Positions 1-10,758 of a stretch of DNA of 64,000 bases are shown here, piece by piece (the stretch's first letter is position 1; each line of letters begins with the position of its first letter). The stretch comes from Congeria kusceri (Eukaryota > Mollusca > Bivalvia > Myida > Dreissenidae), in NCBI GenBank assembly GCA_027627225.1, contig CM051029.1, positions 614,501-678,500 of the forward strand, given 5' to 3'. The translations under genes and the position numbers were made by a program. Below the pieces are notes generated by a model, which was given only the letters and a program-made list of their open reading frames with translations, had not been told where the DNA came from and did not search any database.

Positions 1-340
1 CATTCCGGCGTTTGTTGAAGTGGTGAGCAAAACGTCAGAGAATGGGTGTTTAATGTTTCTATTGCAAATAACTTGCATGATGCAATAGGTTTTTATTATA
101 ATGCTTATACGCCACTCCGTGTTTTGCTTTCTGTCCCAGCCTTGTTAACTTTTGGAAAATTAATGTATAATTGACCGAAGCGATATTAACCACAATTAAC
201 TGTAATTAATAATCCGTTATTTCTACCACATTTTCCTAAATAGTTCTTGGTGTGTATCATACAATATCCACTTTATTCAAAAAGTTTGTAGTGTTATATT
301 GGTGTTCAAATATATATTTCACGAGCAAGTTTTCTTCCAG
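1..340 (+). other. Intron of receptor gene A (left edge)
   Basis: No coding potential is seen. The stretch matches 58962-59298, the intron before the corresponding Ig exon of gene C, starting from the first bases of the window. The duplicated block between A and C therefore extends beyond the left edge. The last bases form a polypyrimidine tract and AG acceptor ending at 340. Confidence 0.7.
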
Positions 341-634
341 ACGGGTCATATATACGGGCATTCAAAGCAAATGAATCAAGCACTAACATCACTGTTGACC
401 AAGGCGAAACATTAGAGCTGGTATGTGATGCCGATGGTGACCCTCAACCTACTGTTCGTATCGTCAATGCAACTCGTGGAAATGAAACGATCCTCGTTGA
501 GACTGAAGCACATAAAGCCAAATCTTACATACATCGAGCAAGATGTGAATATGATGCTGGAAGCTATAAATGCCTCGCTAACAACCGTTTTAACCAAGGA
601 CAACACAAACAGTCACTGGGTCTATACGTTAACT
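341..634 (+). CDS. Gene A exon: Ig domain
   Basis: Phase 1-1 exon of 294 nt encoding a canonical Ig (C2/I-type) domain. The first cysteine is in LELVCDADGDPQP and the second in CEYDAGSYKCLANN, the usual D-x-G-x-Y-x-C signature, with an extra Cys eight residues before it. The usual core Trp is not obvious (VRIVNATRG occupies that place). The acceptor is tttcttccag and the donor gtaagt. The paralogous exon is 59299-59592 in gene C. Confidence 0.85.
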
Positions 635-3570
635 GTAAGTAATGAGGTACACATGTATATAATACCGTACTCAGTAACGAGTAAATATATTGGCTATACA
701 TAATTTAAAGTGCATACAATACAACTGTGTTCTTGCACAGGTGCACCAAGAGCGTCGCCCTTTTCACCTCCTATAACGGAACAGTATAGAGCTCCTAACG
801 ACTCGGTTGCGTTTACCTTCACAATCATGGCCTATCCTGAGCCAAAATCTTCAGACTTCAGTTGGTACAAACGTGTAGATGATGGATGGAAAGATGTGTC
901 CAGTGACTCCAACAACTTTCTGATAAATACCTCTGATGACAACATGCAGACACAACTGATGATTCTCCGTGTGCAGGTTGGAGATTATGCAGAATACATG
1001 GCGAACGTTTCCAACACATTGGGATCAGTAGCGGAAGTGTTTACCTTACACCCACAGTGTATGTATCTATTACAACGTTGATTTTGTTAAGTATGCTGTA
1101 ACTTAACACATAGTAACACTTTACTGGAGTTAAATATTGATAAAGTTAGTTGATTCACAAGTATAATCGCATATGTATATACACATGTTTTACTTATTAA
1201 ACGAGTATTCATATTTTAGCCAGGCCATATGTTCCGAAGGACTTGCTTATTGACCGAGTAGGAAAAACGGACATTGTTATTACATGGGTTCCTGGTTTTA
1301 ATGGCGGCCAGGATCAGAACTTCACTATTCGCTACAAAGAAGTCGATATTGAAATCTGGAGAGATATCTACGTAGCAGGTTCTGCTGTAATCCATACCTG
1401 GACAATTGGGGGATTAAAACCTGGCACGACTTACCAAATCAAAATGCTGGCAGAAAACAAATTAGGCAAATCAGAATGGACTAAAGAAATAACGGAAACA
1501 ACCCTAGTGGACACAGGTACATAGTCTGGATACTGCTTTGTATATTATTACTAAATAACGAGATATTCTTAACAACGATATGAAAATAAAGTTAAATGGT
1601 TCAATTGTCACAAAATGTGTGTAATGAAACGCGTTTTTTACAGTTGACAGTGGTTCTGCAACCTCGTCTGTTGGCGGTGTAGTAGGTGGCCTCTTGGGGG
1701 TTGTTTTCATCATTACTGTATCCATCCTTTTATGGAAATACAGGTCGCATGGTAAATCTATATTGCATTGTTGTGCGTTGTATAACCGTTGCATATATAT
1801 GTATATGTTCATTTTATCTATTGGTTTGTGGTTTTATAGATGACATTAGTTTTGCCGGGGTTGGGATTGAGTTAACTTTCAAGCGACGAAGGTGGGGAAA
1901 AGGATGTTCATTTCATCTATTGGTTTGTGGTTTTATAGATGACATTAGTGTTGCCGGGTTGGTATTGAGTTAACTTTCAAGCGACGAAGGTGGGGAAAAC
2001 AATAACTCGTGCCAAGGCTGTAAATAATATAATTATATATAATATAAAATTATAAATAAACATCTGTATAGATGTTAAGAAGAACAACGAATGTACGTTA
2101 AATATGATTCATGTTGGTTGTGTGTACCGACTACGTAACAATATAAAATACAAAGACAATAAATACAAATATCAAAATACAGATTTACACACAAATATAA
2201 GATATTACACGTAATACAGTATTACAAACGCGGCATATAATTTATAAGCTAAATATAATTACCTGTAAATAATAATATTATTTATAATATAAATTATAAA
2301 TAAACATATGTATAGATGTAACGAAGAACAACGAATGACGTGAAAACGTGAATCGCTGTACTTCAGAAAATCGCCAATGGTCAATTTAAATTTGCATATA
2401 AAAAGATAATCTTGCAAAATGGTAAACTCGAACTGATTTGAAGTGAAACATGGATTATTTGTGGTAACAGAACGAATTACGCTGATTGAACTACTTTACT
2501 CTAAACTCTTGACTACTGGCCACTACTACTACTAATTATTGAAAGAATTGAAAACATGGGATTTTAAGTGAACAAATATAACAACGTACATTTCTATCAA
2601 TTTATTTCACAACTAATAATTCCATGATAATAATATAAAATATAGTTATGTGTTGGGCAGCAGGACGAGCCTAGAAGATATAAATTTACTTTTTTTTTAA
2701 CACATGTATTTGAGTATTTCGGGCTTAACCATGAAACTGGCTGCTTAGGAATTATCAAATTAACATAACAATAACACAACCTCGCAACATGCATTGCATA
2801 TTATACAAATTACTTAGACTGAGACTTGTTTCTATCAGAAACAGCATAGTTACATAATTTATTTCAGGGCAAAACGGTTCCAAAAAATACCAAACGCATA
2901 CCCACCCGACTGGCCAGTACGAAGATCTCGTCAGAGAACCGTAAGTAAATGAATATATAACATATACATGTTGATATATCATATATGTGAACAATTGAAC
3001 AAAATATAACTTTATAAGTGTGTGTTTTATTATTTTATTTGAGTAAAACTGTGTCGTTCTTGAAAAGTAACTACAAACAAAAACAGTTGAATAATAACAT
3101 CATTTTGCTAGTCAAGCAAGAACATCTAATAATGATTATTAAACTTGTGTTTGTACTTAGACGAGACAACGATGCCTCAACCACAGATGGAAGTTATGAA
3201 ACCTGTAGAATCGGTGAGGTTTCAATATATAAGCTAATTAATAACGTCGAAGACATCAGGCCTGGAATGCATAATAAAGATAATATATCTTATGATTCTG
3301 CTTTGATGTTTATTTACTGTTTTGTCACCTTTCTTGTCAATTATATTTTCGTTTTATGTTCTACCAGATTCTGCAGATTCTCGTCAAGGCAATAACTATG
3401 AGACACTTGCAGAACTTGAATTCCGCGAATATTCGAGTATCACTCGTTATGAAACTCAAGGAGATATTACATCCTCCACAGATAATCGGCCTAGGATGCC
3501 AGCATTAAGACAAACTGTGTCGTCAACTGATGATAGGGAATACGTTAATATGAAGTTGTCAACACTTTAA
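341..3570 (+). CDS. Receptor gene A: Ig / Ig-like / FN3 / TM / tyrosine-rich tail (3' part)
   Basis: Type I membrane receptor of the immunoglobulin superfamily whose 5' end lies outside the window. Seven exons are visible: 341-634, 741-1058, 1220-1516, 1644-1751, 2868-2940, 3161-3213 and 3368-3570. All have GT/AG borders, and phases 1-1, 1-1, 1-1, 1-1, 1-2, 2-1 and 1-stop join into one open frame. In order they encode an Ig domain, a cysteine-less Ig-like domain, an FN3 domain, a transmembrane helix with basic stop-transfer residues, and a cytoplasmic tail rich in tyrosines (YEDL, YETC, YETL, EYSSI, EYVNM). Gene C has the same exon order, so upstream Ig exons and a signal peptide are expected to the left. 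No lesion is visible, so A is the best candidate functional copy. Ligand and cellular role are unknown; an immune or recognition receptor is inferred from architecture only. Confidence 0.8.
741..1058 (+). CDS. Gene A exon: Ig-like domain lacking both cysteines
   Basis: Phase 1-1 exon of 318 nt. The fold is recognisable as Ig-like: strand B in SVAFTFTIMAYPEP, the core Trp in FSWYKR, and strand F in VGDYAEYMANVSNTLG. The canonical Cys in strand B is Phe and in strand F is Ala or Met, so the disulphide is absent. The acceptor is tcttgcacag and the donor gtatgt. Gene C carries a deleted and frameshifted copy at 59689. Confidence 0.75.
1220..1516 (+). CDS. Gene A exon: fibronectin type III domain
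   Basis: Phase 1-1 exon of 297 nt encoding one FN3 domain, membrane-proximal. FN3 landmarks are the Trp of strand B (IVITWVPGFNGG), the strand-C tyrosine motif (FTIRYKEVD) and the strand E-F motif GLKPGTTYQIKMLAENKLG. It is the only FN3 in the visible part of the receptor. Copies with frame breaks are at 35561-35853 (gene B) and 60056-60345 (gene C). Confidence 0.88.
1644..1751 (+). CDS. Gene A exon: transmembrane segment
   Basis: Phase 1-1 exon of 108 nt. A short Ser/Gly linker is followed by a hydrophobic helix (GGVVGGLLGVVFIITVSILL) and then the basic stop-transfer WKYRSHG, giving type I topology. Glycine-rich spacing (GGxxGG) could permit helix packing; that is inference. Confidence 0.85.
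1807..1999 (+). repeat. Tandem duplication, ~99-bp unit, two copies (intron of gene A)
   Basis: The segment beginning gttcatttt...ttggtttgtgg at 1807 is repeated from 1906 with few differences, and both copies end in ggtggggaaaa. The corresponding intron of gene C (near 60640) has only one degenerate copy, so the duplication arose in A after the paralogues split. Confidence 0.85.
2022..2340 (+). repeat. Direct repeat flanking ~170 bp of intron
   Basis: AT-rich stretches at about 2022-2097 and 2266-2340 share the run aaattataaataaacat and the following tagatgt...gaagaacaacgaatg. They look like two copies of an intronic repeat unit. No coding content. Confidence 0.6.
2868..2940 (+). CDS. Gene A exon: cytoplasmic tail 1 (YEDL motif)
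   Basis: Exon with phase 1 entry and phase 2 exit, encoding a hydrophilic segment ending TGQYEDLVREP. The tyrosine in YEDL lies in an acidic SH2-ligand-like context. In gene C the same position is Asn (QNEDL); in gene B the counterpart is RYDNL. Borders: atttcag at 2861-2867 and gtaagt at 2941. Confidence 0.78.
3161..3213 (+). CDS. Gene A exon: cytoplasmic tail 2 (YETC)
   Basis: Small 53-nt exon, phase 2 to 1, needed to keep the frame into the last exon. It encodes DNDASTTDGSYETCRI, with one tyrosine. The acceptor is gtacttag and the donor gtgagg. In gene C the acceptor AG at this exon is destroyed. Confidence 0.7.
3368..3570 (+). CDS. Gene A last exon: cytoplasmic tail 3 with EYVNM, stop
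   Basis: Encodes the C-terminal 67 residues and a TAA stop. Tyrosine sites in order are NNYETL, REYSSI, TRYETQ and REYVNM, then KLSTL at the C terminus. YVNM combines a YxN (Grb2-type) and a YxxM (PI3-kinase p85-type) SH2 ligand, the same arrangement as the CD28 YMNM site; this is motif knowledge, not proof of use. No strict ITIM was found. Confidence 0.8.
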
Positions 3571-3639
3571 ACGTAGAACAAGTGATTTCCTGAAGATTAA
3601 TTATTACTTCATAAGACAAAACAATGATTTATGTAAAAT

Positions 3640-4110
3640 TATATACAACATTATTGAATTGTTGGATGTTATATGTAAAAACACGCATTGCCTTATTGTA
3701 TTGTTTGATGAAATGCATACGTTTATTGAAATATTCGCTGATATATAAAGCATTATGTATAGCATACGATGTACGTTAATTGAATTGTAAAGTGATATAT
3801 AACGTACACACGTATAAGGCTAACCCGATCTAAATTGTCGTTATATATATATGAAACATTATGCATTATGTAATTAAATTACCGCGTGGTATATGAAATG
3901 TCATGCATTAGTTAATTGTATTATTGAGTGATATATGAACTGTTATGCCTTACTGTATTGAAATTATGGGTGAAATATTAAATATAATACATAGCTGAAT
4001 TGAATTATTGGGTGATATATGAAATACCATGCAAGAAGAAATTGAATTTTTTTGTGACAAATGAAACATTATGCATAGCATAAACGTATCTTTGGCTAAT
4101 AAATGAAGTT
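3640..4110 (+). repeat. Degenerate AT-rich minisatellite in gene A 3' flank
   Basis: About eight imperfect units of roughly 50-55 bp, each with the core ttgggtgatatatgaaat followed by an attatgcatt-like stretch. It begins about 70 bp after the stop codon and so probably lies in the 3' UTR. Possible polyadenylation signals (aataaa) are at 4098 and about 4256. The 3' flank of gene C has only two or so related units (about 61660-61780). Confidence 0.65.
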
Positions 4111-7100
4111 TTATACATAATATACTTGCAGCGGAACAGGTTGTTTATTTTAATTCTATTATGTTAAAATCCTTGAATTGTATTGATTGTATTTAAGTTT
4201 GACGTATGTTGGTAATTCGGATATGAAATGTTTAAATTCGAAATAAGTATGGGCCGAATAAATTCAAGCATTTAAAATGAATTTCATTTCAACTGCCAAA
4301 ATATGATTTCCATGTAGGGAACAGAGATGCACACATGACGTTTATACTGACAGTTTGATAACACACCCGCAAACGCTAGGTTCTTTTAAAATTAAGTAAA
4401 TAATATTACGTTAGTATGTATATCGTAAGACGTATAGGAACAGTACCATTTGATTTCTGTTAACATTGGTGTTTAATAAAACATATTTTGTTTGTGTTAC
4501 TGTTATTTTCCATTGCGTATCTGTCTAATTAAAGAAAATAAATAATAAAGCAATCTTAAACATATAATGATTTATATTTCCAAAGACAACCGACTATTAA
4601 TATAGTATGTGTTATAATGCTATGGGATTCCAACCTGTCTGGTTTCAATTCCATAGAGGTTTAGTTTCAATTGCAGAGAGGTTTTGTAAAGATAAAACAC
4701 GCATGACACCTTTACGTTGAGAAAGACGCACTATGAAAACATTAGTGGAACAAAATGTTTGTGTACGCATTAGCACTTCGCATTAAAGCAACCATATTCA
4801 AGCGTTAAATAACGCGGATTAAGTTTGTCAGTGTTAGGACATTTTTTTCGATAAATCTGTTTGCTAAATTTCATCTGTCTGATTTCCAGATTCCCTTACA
4901 TGCATTTTTGTTTTTGAATCCAGCACCAGTCACAAAGACACGTCTAACGTTTGAGCCGAAGCATATTCGATTAGCCTATAAATAATTTCGAGCAAGAAAT
5001 TTAAACATTCCGCATACAACGATAATATACACCTTGTACGTGATATGACTTAAATATGATACTTAAAAAGCGCACATATTTAGTGCGCCAGCCCATTTAT
5101 GAAAACGTGTTCAAACTACATTGCAAACATGTTGACTATGTTTAATGAGTGCACTAAATGAATGCGGACGTTTATTTTCAAGACAACACACTTGAGCGCC
5201 AATTTAAATAACACTGTGTTCATATTACGCAGTACGCAGTGTGCGCATATGTTTGGCAGAAAATTAAAATACAACAACATTAAAATATTAACTGGATATT
5301 ACATGTAAATACCAAACAATATAATCATTTAGGATTGCCATTATATTTTGTATTTTAAACCTCTGAAGTGGAAGTAAGCCATGTCGATGTTTTACTTTAT
5401 TACATTTGTTCGTGTCGACACTTGTGACACGTGAAGCCCTACTCCATTTCGTGTATAAAACCTAACAGTTACGAAATGATTCAAAGCATATTCATGATCT
5501 AACAGTTTATTTTTACCTTTAGTTCATTTAGGACTGCAGCCGTAAAATGGTGACATATTATGACAGCCCACATGTGGACAGAAATAGTACACACACGTTA
5601 AACACTACATCATTGCAATAATACATATAAATATGATATGATTTAAACACATCTCTGTATTTTGTCGACGTTTAATGTCTTACGTTTGCTGTAACGTGCA
5701 CCGTTTTGTTCATATTCCCGAGTCGATGTTTTTTCAAAACAGACATTATAAAACAATGGACATCCATTGCCAGAAGATACCACCTGCTGTGATAAGCATT
5801 ATAATTCACTAAATGAGAATCTTTCGGTAATATATACTGAGATAACAACATTAGCAAATGCATGAATTTAAATATTTCAAATACAATGGCATAATGATGC
5901 AAATATCTAATACATCAAGGATGTCAATCAAATAAAACGGATACAATAAGTATGCAGATAGATATTAAGTAAAACAGCTGGTTTAAAAGGAGCATGTTTA
6001 AATTACAATGTTAACACACTGATAAAGAGCACTTAATACATGCGAAAGTTTAACATTATCAATTCAAACAGGGCCCGTATCCACGAACATCCTGTGTTTT
6101 ACTTAAAGTAAAATATATTCATAAGGCAAGATTGTTTATTGAATCTGTATCCACAAAACATCTTAGGAAAAATCGTGGGAAAGTTTTTTTCTTATGTTTA
6201 TTTTTATTCCTAAGTAAAAAATAAATGCTTAAGGGAATATTTAAGTCCGTTGTCAAGCACGGTCGGAGTTTCCCGTGTATAAAAATAGCATCTCGATGAC
6301 GTCACAACACATACCGCGATATTTGAAGACGCACCAAAAAGGCGGATAATGTTTGCTAAAGAATAGTTATTAGGAGTTGCCTTTATGTGTAACAACGTAT
6401 TCAACTCAAACGAAAGAAACATTGTGAACAAATAATGCCGATTACTTATATTATATGCATTTGATAGTTGTGAATTTAATTACCATTAAATGACATGTTA
6501 TATTTGTCATTCCCACGGTCGGCGTTAGGATTTTTTTGTGAATCTTAAAATAGCACCCAGACTCTTGATGAGTTAAGTTACCCAGATGTTGTTAGTTAGC
6601 ATATTAAGTTACCAACTACTCCCGAGCGAGGCGATGAACAACAATTAACGTAAGTTTAAATACAATTGGATACACGTAGTCGTTGAATAATGGTCAGCTT
6701 TTATATCAACAAGTTAACATCCACTGCTAGCTTTAAATATATTTATGATAAAAGTACATATTGCAAGTGAAAGTGCGTTCAGTTCTCCGAAATTCAGTTT
6801 TCTAAAAATAGCGTGTACAGTGTTATTATGTAAACTGTAGTTAACACAGTCACGAAATTCAAACGCACATACGTTTTCGCAATCAATTTAAGATGATTAA
6901 ACTCATAGATGCGCGTAAAACTGTAAAACAACAAAAGATGTACTGTTAGGAGTGTTCTGAAATTGAACACTTATATAAAGTGTTGTCTATATTAATTATT
7001 CGGACTTAACAACACAATTGGATTAACACTCGGTAAAGAATTTGAATAAATCAAGATGGCGGATAATTAAACGCTCAACAGTACTTACAAGAACACACAT

Positions 7101-7715
7101 TTTATACTAAAATACCTTAAAGTGGTTACTGAATATAAAAACTTAATACACACACAGCAATAGTATTATGTGCTTAATGAACACAAGTTATTACTTAAGG
7201 GTACACTGGATTCTTGTTATATTTTGGAATTGGAGAACGGGTAATACAACAATTATGTAAACAAAGGGAGACTACTGTTCATAGCAACAGTAAACAAGTG
7301 CAAGTGTAATATGCAGACATGAGTAAAGTGCAAAGGATAAAATAAATACTTCAAATGATAAAATTAAATTTGGACCAAGATGACGAGCTTTTACCCGCAA
7401 GGCATTGTCAGATTTAGTCTCCTTGGCTCAATACGTCTGAGGAAAATCAAAGAGAAAATAAGAGGAAAGACATTTCAATATATCAGAGAGGTATTCTTAA
7501 CATTTGGTGTCAATAATTTTCACGACTTTTCTTTTTTGGATATACAATATGTTAACTTGTTCAATACTACTGGTAACATTTTTCAGGGAAAATACAATTT
7601 CGAGCTTGGACGGATTGTGTATTTGTCCAGGACTGCAATGAGCAGGCAAACGATATGCAACAATAACAAGGTGAATGGACGTATCTTACCACCGTTGATT
7701 GAAAACAGAACTTAG
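4111..7715. other. Intergenic, no gene recognised
   Basis: AT-rich non-coding sequence. Near 6065-6200 is a dispersed-repeat-like stretch with two copies of gtatccac(g/a)aa-acatc about 80 bp apart. An open frame of 111 codons at 7380-7715 shows no recognisable domain and ends beside the hairpin at 7719. I do not call it a gene. Confidence 0.5.
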
Positions 7716-7718
7716 ACA

Positions 7719-7855
7719 ATAATATACGGCAGAGCTGGGCCGGGCATCTATAATCGGCCCGCTGCCGATATAACGGCCCAATGGCCTTTGGCCCGAGGGC
7801 CGTTATACGGCTAGGGCCGATTATAGACGCCCGGCCCAGCTCTGCCGTATATTAT
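7719..7855. repeat. Large GC-rich inverted repeat (hairpin)
   Basis: Left arm 7719 to about 7784 and right arm about 7790-7855 are near-perfect inverted complements. The outer part is ataatatacggcagagctg and the inner part is rich in GGCC. The centre is a few bases around 7787. The GC-rich palindrome stands out against AT-rich surroundings. A degenerate relative with the same CGGCC/TAACGGCCC words lies at 8565-8640. Probably a MITE or foldback element. Confidence 0.85.
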
Positions 7856-7859
7856 CGTT

Positions 7860-10458
7860 TATAATACATATTATCCTGTCACAAGAAAAGAATCATGTTA
7901 TTTTCTTTATTACACAACATGTGAACCAAAACACCAAACAAACTTGCAGTACTTTTATTTAACATTCAACTAATTACGCAATACGTGACGCAATTCTAAC
8001 AAATGACGTAATTTATAAACAGAAAAACAGTGACGAAACAAACCAGTTTTCGCTGGACTCGCAGTTTTGTTGTGACAACGTTATGTCGTGTTTGCTTGTA
8101 TTTTTAGTCAAATACATTACTATTAGTTTAATAAATCATGCATGGACGAATTCTGAATGATGAATGTGTCAGTTGGATAAATCATATATTTTGAGACTTT
8201 GAATTGAATAAAATCAAACGTTCTGACCAGTCATTGCGATTTCGTAAATCGTCTTTCTGGTCAGAATGGTTCACATGAAATTAATATCATGATTGTTAAA
8301 AATTAAGGCTTATGGATAGAAGACAATGGAAGCAATGGATTGAAATTGAGGTACAGTAAAAGTTTCCGATCTGTGCAATTTTGTTCAGTGATTCTTTTTC
8401 TCAAACTAAAAGATGCATAGGCTATAGATCGTATATATATTTAATCAATTTAACTACAAACTTTCGTTAATATTCAGTATTTGCATTTTCGGATATAACC
8501 GTTTAAGTTTGACTAAATACGCCTTTCGTGGTCGTTGACGTCGCGCAATCGGATTCTCTTTGATTATCGAAAAATCGGCCGCGGCCAATTATAATTATAT
8601 CGGCTCAGCGGAGCCGCGTAACGGCCCGTAATCGACGTCAAAATGTTACTATTTTTAGTAACACTATGTATTATATAGTTGTAATTAAACATATTCTTTA
8701 CAAATTACTTAGGTGGATATAAAGGCCCTTAATCTAAACACGTAAGATTCGTTTTAGTGGTGGTGCTGTATTCGTAGCAATAGAAACGTGATTAATGGAC
8801 TGTACATTACGCTGGCATTGTTAGTATACGATGCCATCAAAGGAGGTTTTGTTTTACATTAAACACGTACTCAGCACATCGATAAGCAGTGTTCTCTTGG
8901 CTATGATTGTCCCGTATCCGTGGGAGACATTGCAGTATATTCTGGCTCCGTGGTACTCACTGGTAGGGGTAAATGTAAGACTGCACACTGAACTAATACA
9001 ATATGTATAATTGTGACACCAAACTTAAAACAAACAAATTATGCACATATTGATATCATTTAATCATTTAATTGTATACCCTTTCTATATCACTGTTATA
9101 TATTGTTTTTATAAACTGCCAAACACGTATTCAATGCGTTTGTTGAAGAACAAAGAATAAAATAATGTGCACTCATTGTCACGCAGACATAGATGTACAT
9201 GTAAGCAATACAAACACAAATTGTCATGATATATGTCGCATCGAAACAATCATACATGCATAAATTTAATATCAAATTGTATTCATGTTAATTCAGTAGG
9301 TAGCTATTCAGCTTGTTTAAGTAATCAAATATATAATATTGACATATATAACTTGCAGAACAAATATTTAGCAACATATAACCGGCGTCCGAAATTAAGT
9401 TTCACATCAGTATAATATTTCGTGAATGAACGCCCTAGTTGTACAGTTGTGTTATAAAATAATGTATATAAATGAATTATCAGTTTTGACAATTATAAAC
9501 TATGTATTTATTTTCTTCAGTACATGCACGATAAATTCCAAATCAAAATGAAGCCAATAACATCATGATTTTGTTTCAGTAAGAACCCTATATGTGATAC
9601 ATTCCGTATGGTATGGTAACCATAATTGTCGGAGTAGTTCGTGATGAATGTATGATATTGACTTCGTAAGAGGGCCTTTGTACCATAGGACATTACTCGA
9701 GAATTTCTTCCTACATAAGACGACCGACTTGCGATGTCATTATTTGATTTACATACCGAGCAACGCCAAGAATGCATCTTAACTGAATTTATAAAACGGA
9801 GCCAAAATCATAATTCATACCTTACTAAAACATACAAAAATGTAGATTTAATTTAGTACATACAGGTGGATCATAAATAGCTACTGCATGTATGAAAGAA
9901 CATTAAACTTGAAACTTCAACGACAATGTGCGTGTTTGTATTTATTTATAATTGCAAGTTCTATATACATGCAACTTTGAGTATAATTTTGCTTGTATTA
10001 AAAATGTGTATAATAGTTAGTGTATATATTATATATACATGAAATATTGTTAGAAATTTAAAAATACGAACAGGTGCAGTGTAATTAATTAAAGAGAATG
10101 TGCTATAATTGTTGTTTACATTTATATATATATAGAACAATACATTAACAAGAGGCTTATTGCGGTATATTATCAACATCAACGACCCATCCATGACTAT
10201 TGATATGCGCATCAATATTTACATAGAGAGTCGTTATCTATACACTTTGTTTGGCACAGGGGAGCTAACTGATTATAAAATGAGCATGTGCCATACTGAT
10301 GTATTAGTATAGAGAGATATAATTTAACACACTTACATATTGCAACAATGTTTGATAACAAGTATATGTATTGCAAATTGTGCAACAGTAGTATGCCATT
10401 TACCTGCTAATGCTAGTGTCATTTTATTGATGTATGTTGCTTGAAAATTCATGGCAAT
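7860..10458. other. Intergenic, no gene recognised
   Basis: AT-rich sequence without convincing exons. It contains the GC-rich degenerate hairpin-like stretch at about 8565-8640, related in word content to the inverted repeat at 7719-7855. Open frames on both strands are short and look random. Confidence 0.5.
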
Positions 10459-10723
10459 CTAGCACGTCCACTTGTCACCGTTATTGATTGTGCTGAATGG
10501 ATTCAGTGTGCACGTAAATGTCGTCGCTCCGCTGCACCCACAGTTCGAAAACTCATCCGGTAGCGTCGCAAGAATTGAGATGCAAATGTTGCCAACGAAT
10601 CCGATTGAGAAAATATTTAGAAACGCACTATCACCTGCTGGTTGGCGCCACCATGCCACGTATGTCTGAACTGAGTGGGTGCATGTTAATTGAACAGCTT
10701 CGTTGACTATCACCGATGTTGAA
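10459..10723 (-). pseudogene. Orphan minus-strand Ig domain exon
   Basis: Reading the minus strand from an AG acceptor at 10724-10725 gives an Ig domain: strand B Cys in AVQLTCTHS, core Trp in VAWWRQPAG, then NCGC...TFTC and a final NNGDKWTC. The NCGC/TFTC/GDKWTC pattern matches the first Ig exon of gene C (DCFC/LYTC/GQRWRC), so it is a family member in the opposite orientation. The codon after the last Cys is TAG and no strand G follows. No neighbouring exons were found. Most likely a relic; an unseen gene on this strand is less likely. Confidence 0.65.
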
Positions 10724-10758
10724 CTACCAATGAAAAAATGTATATCGAAGAGAATCAC

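Noticed and set aside
3368..3570. Strict ITIM motifs in the tail
   Set aside because: No tyrosine has the I/V/L/S residue at minus 2 together with I/V/L at plus 3, so the ITIM call was not made.
7380..7715. 111-codon open frame ending at the GC-rich hairpin
   Set aside because: No recognisable family or partner exons; kept only as a note in the intergenic entry.
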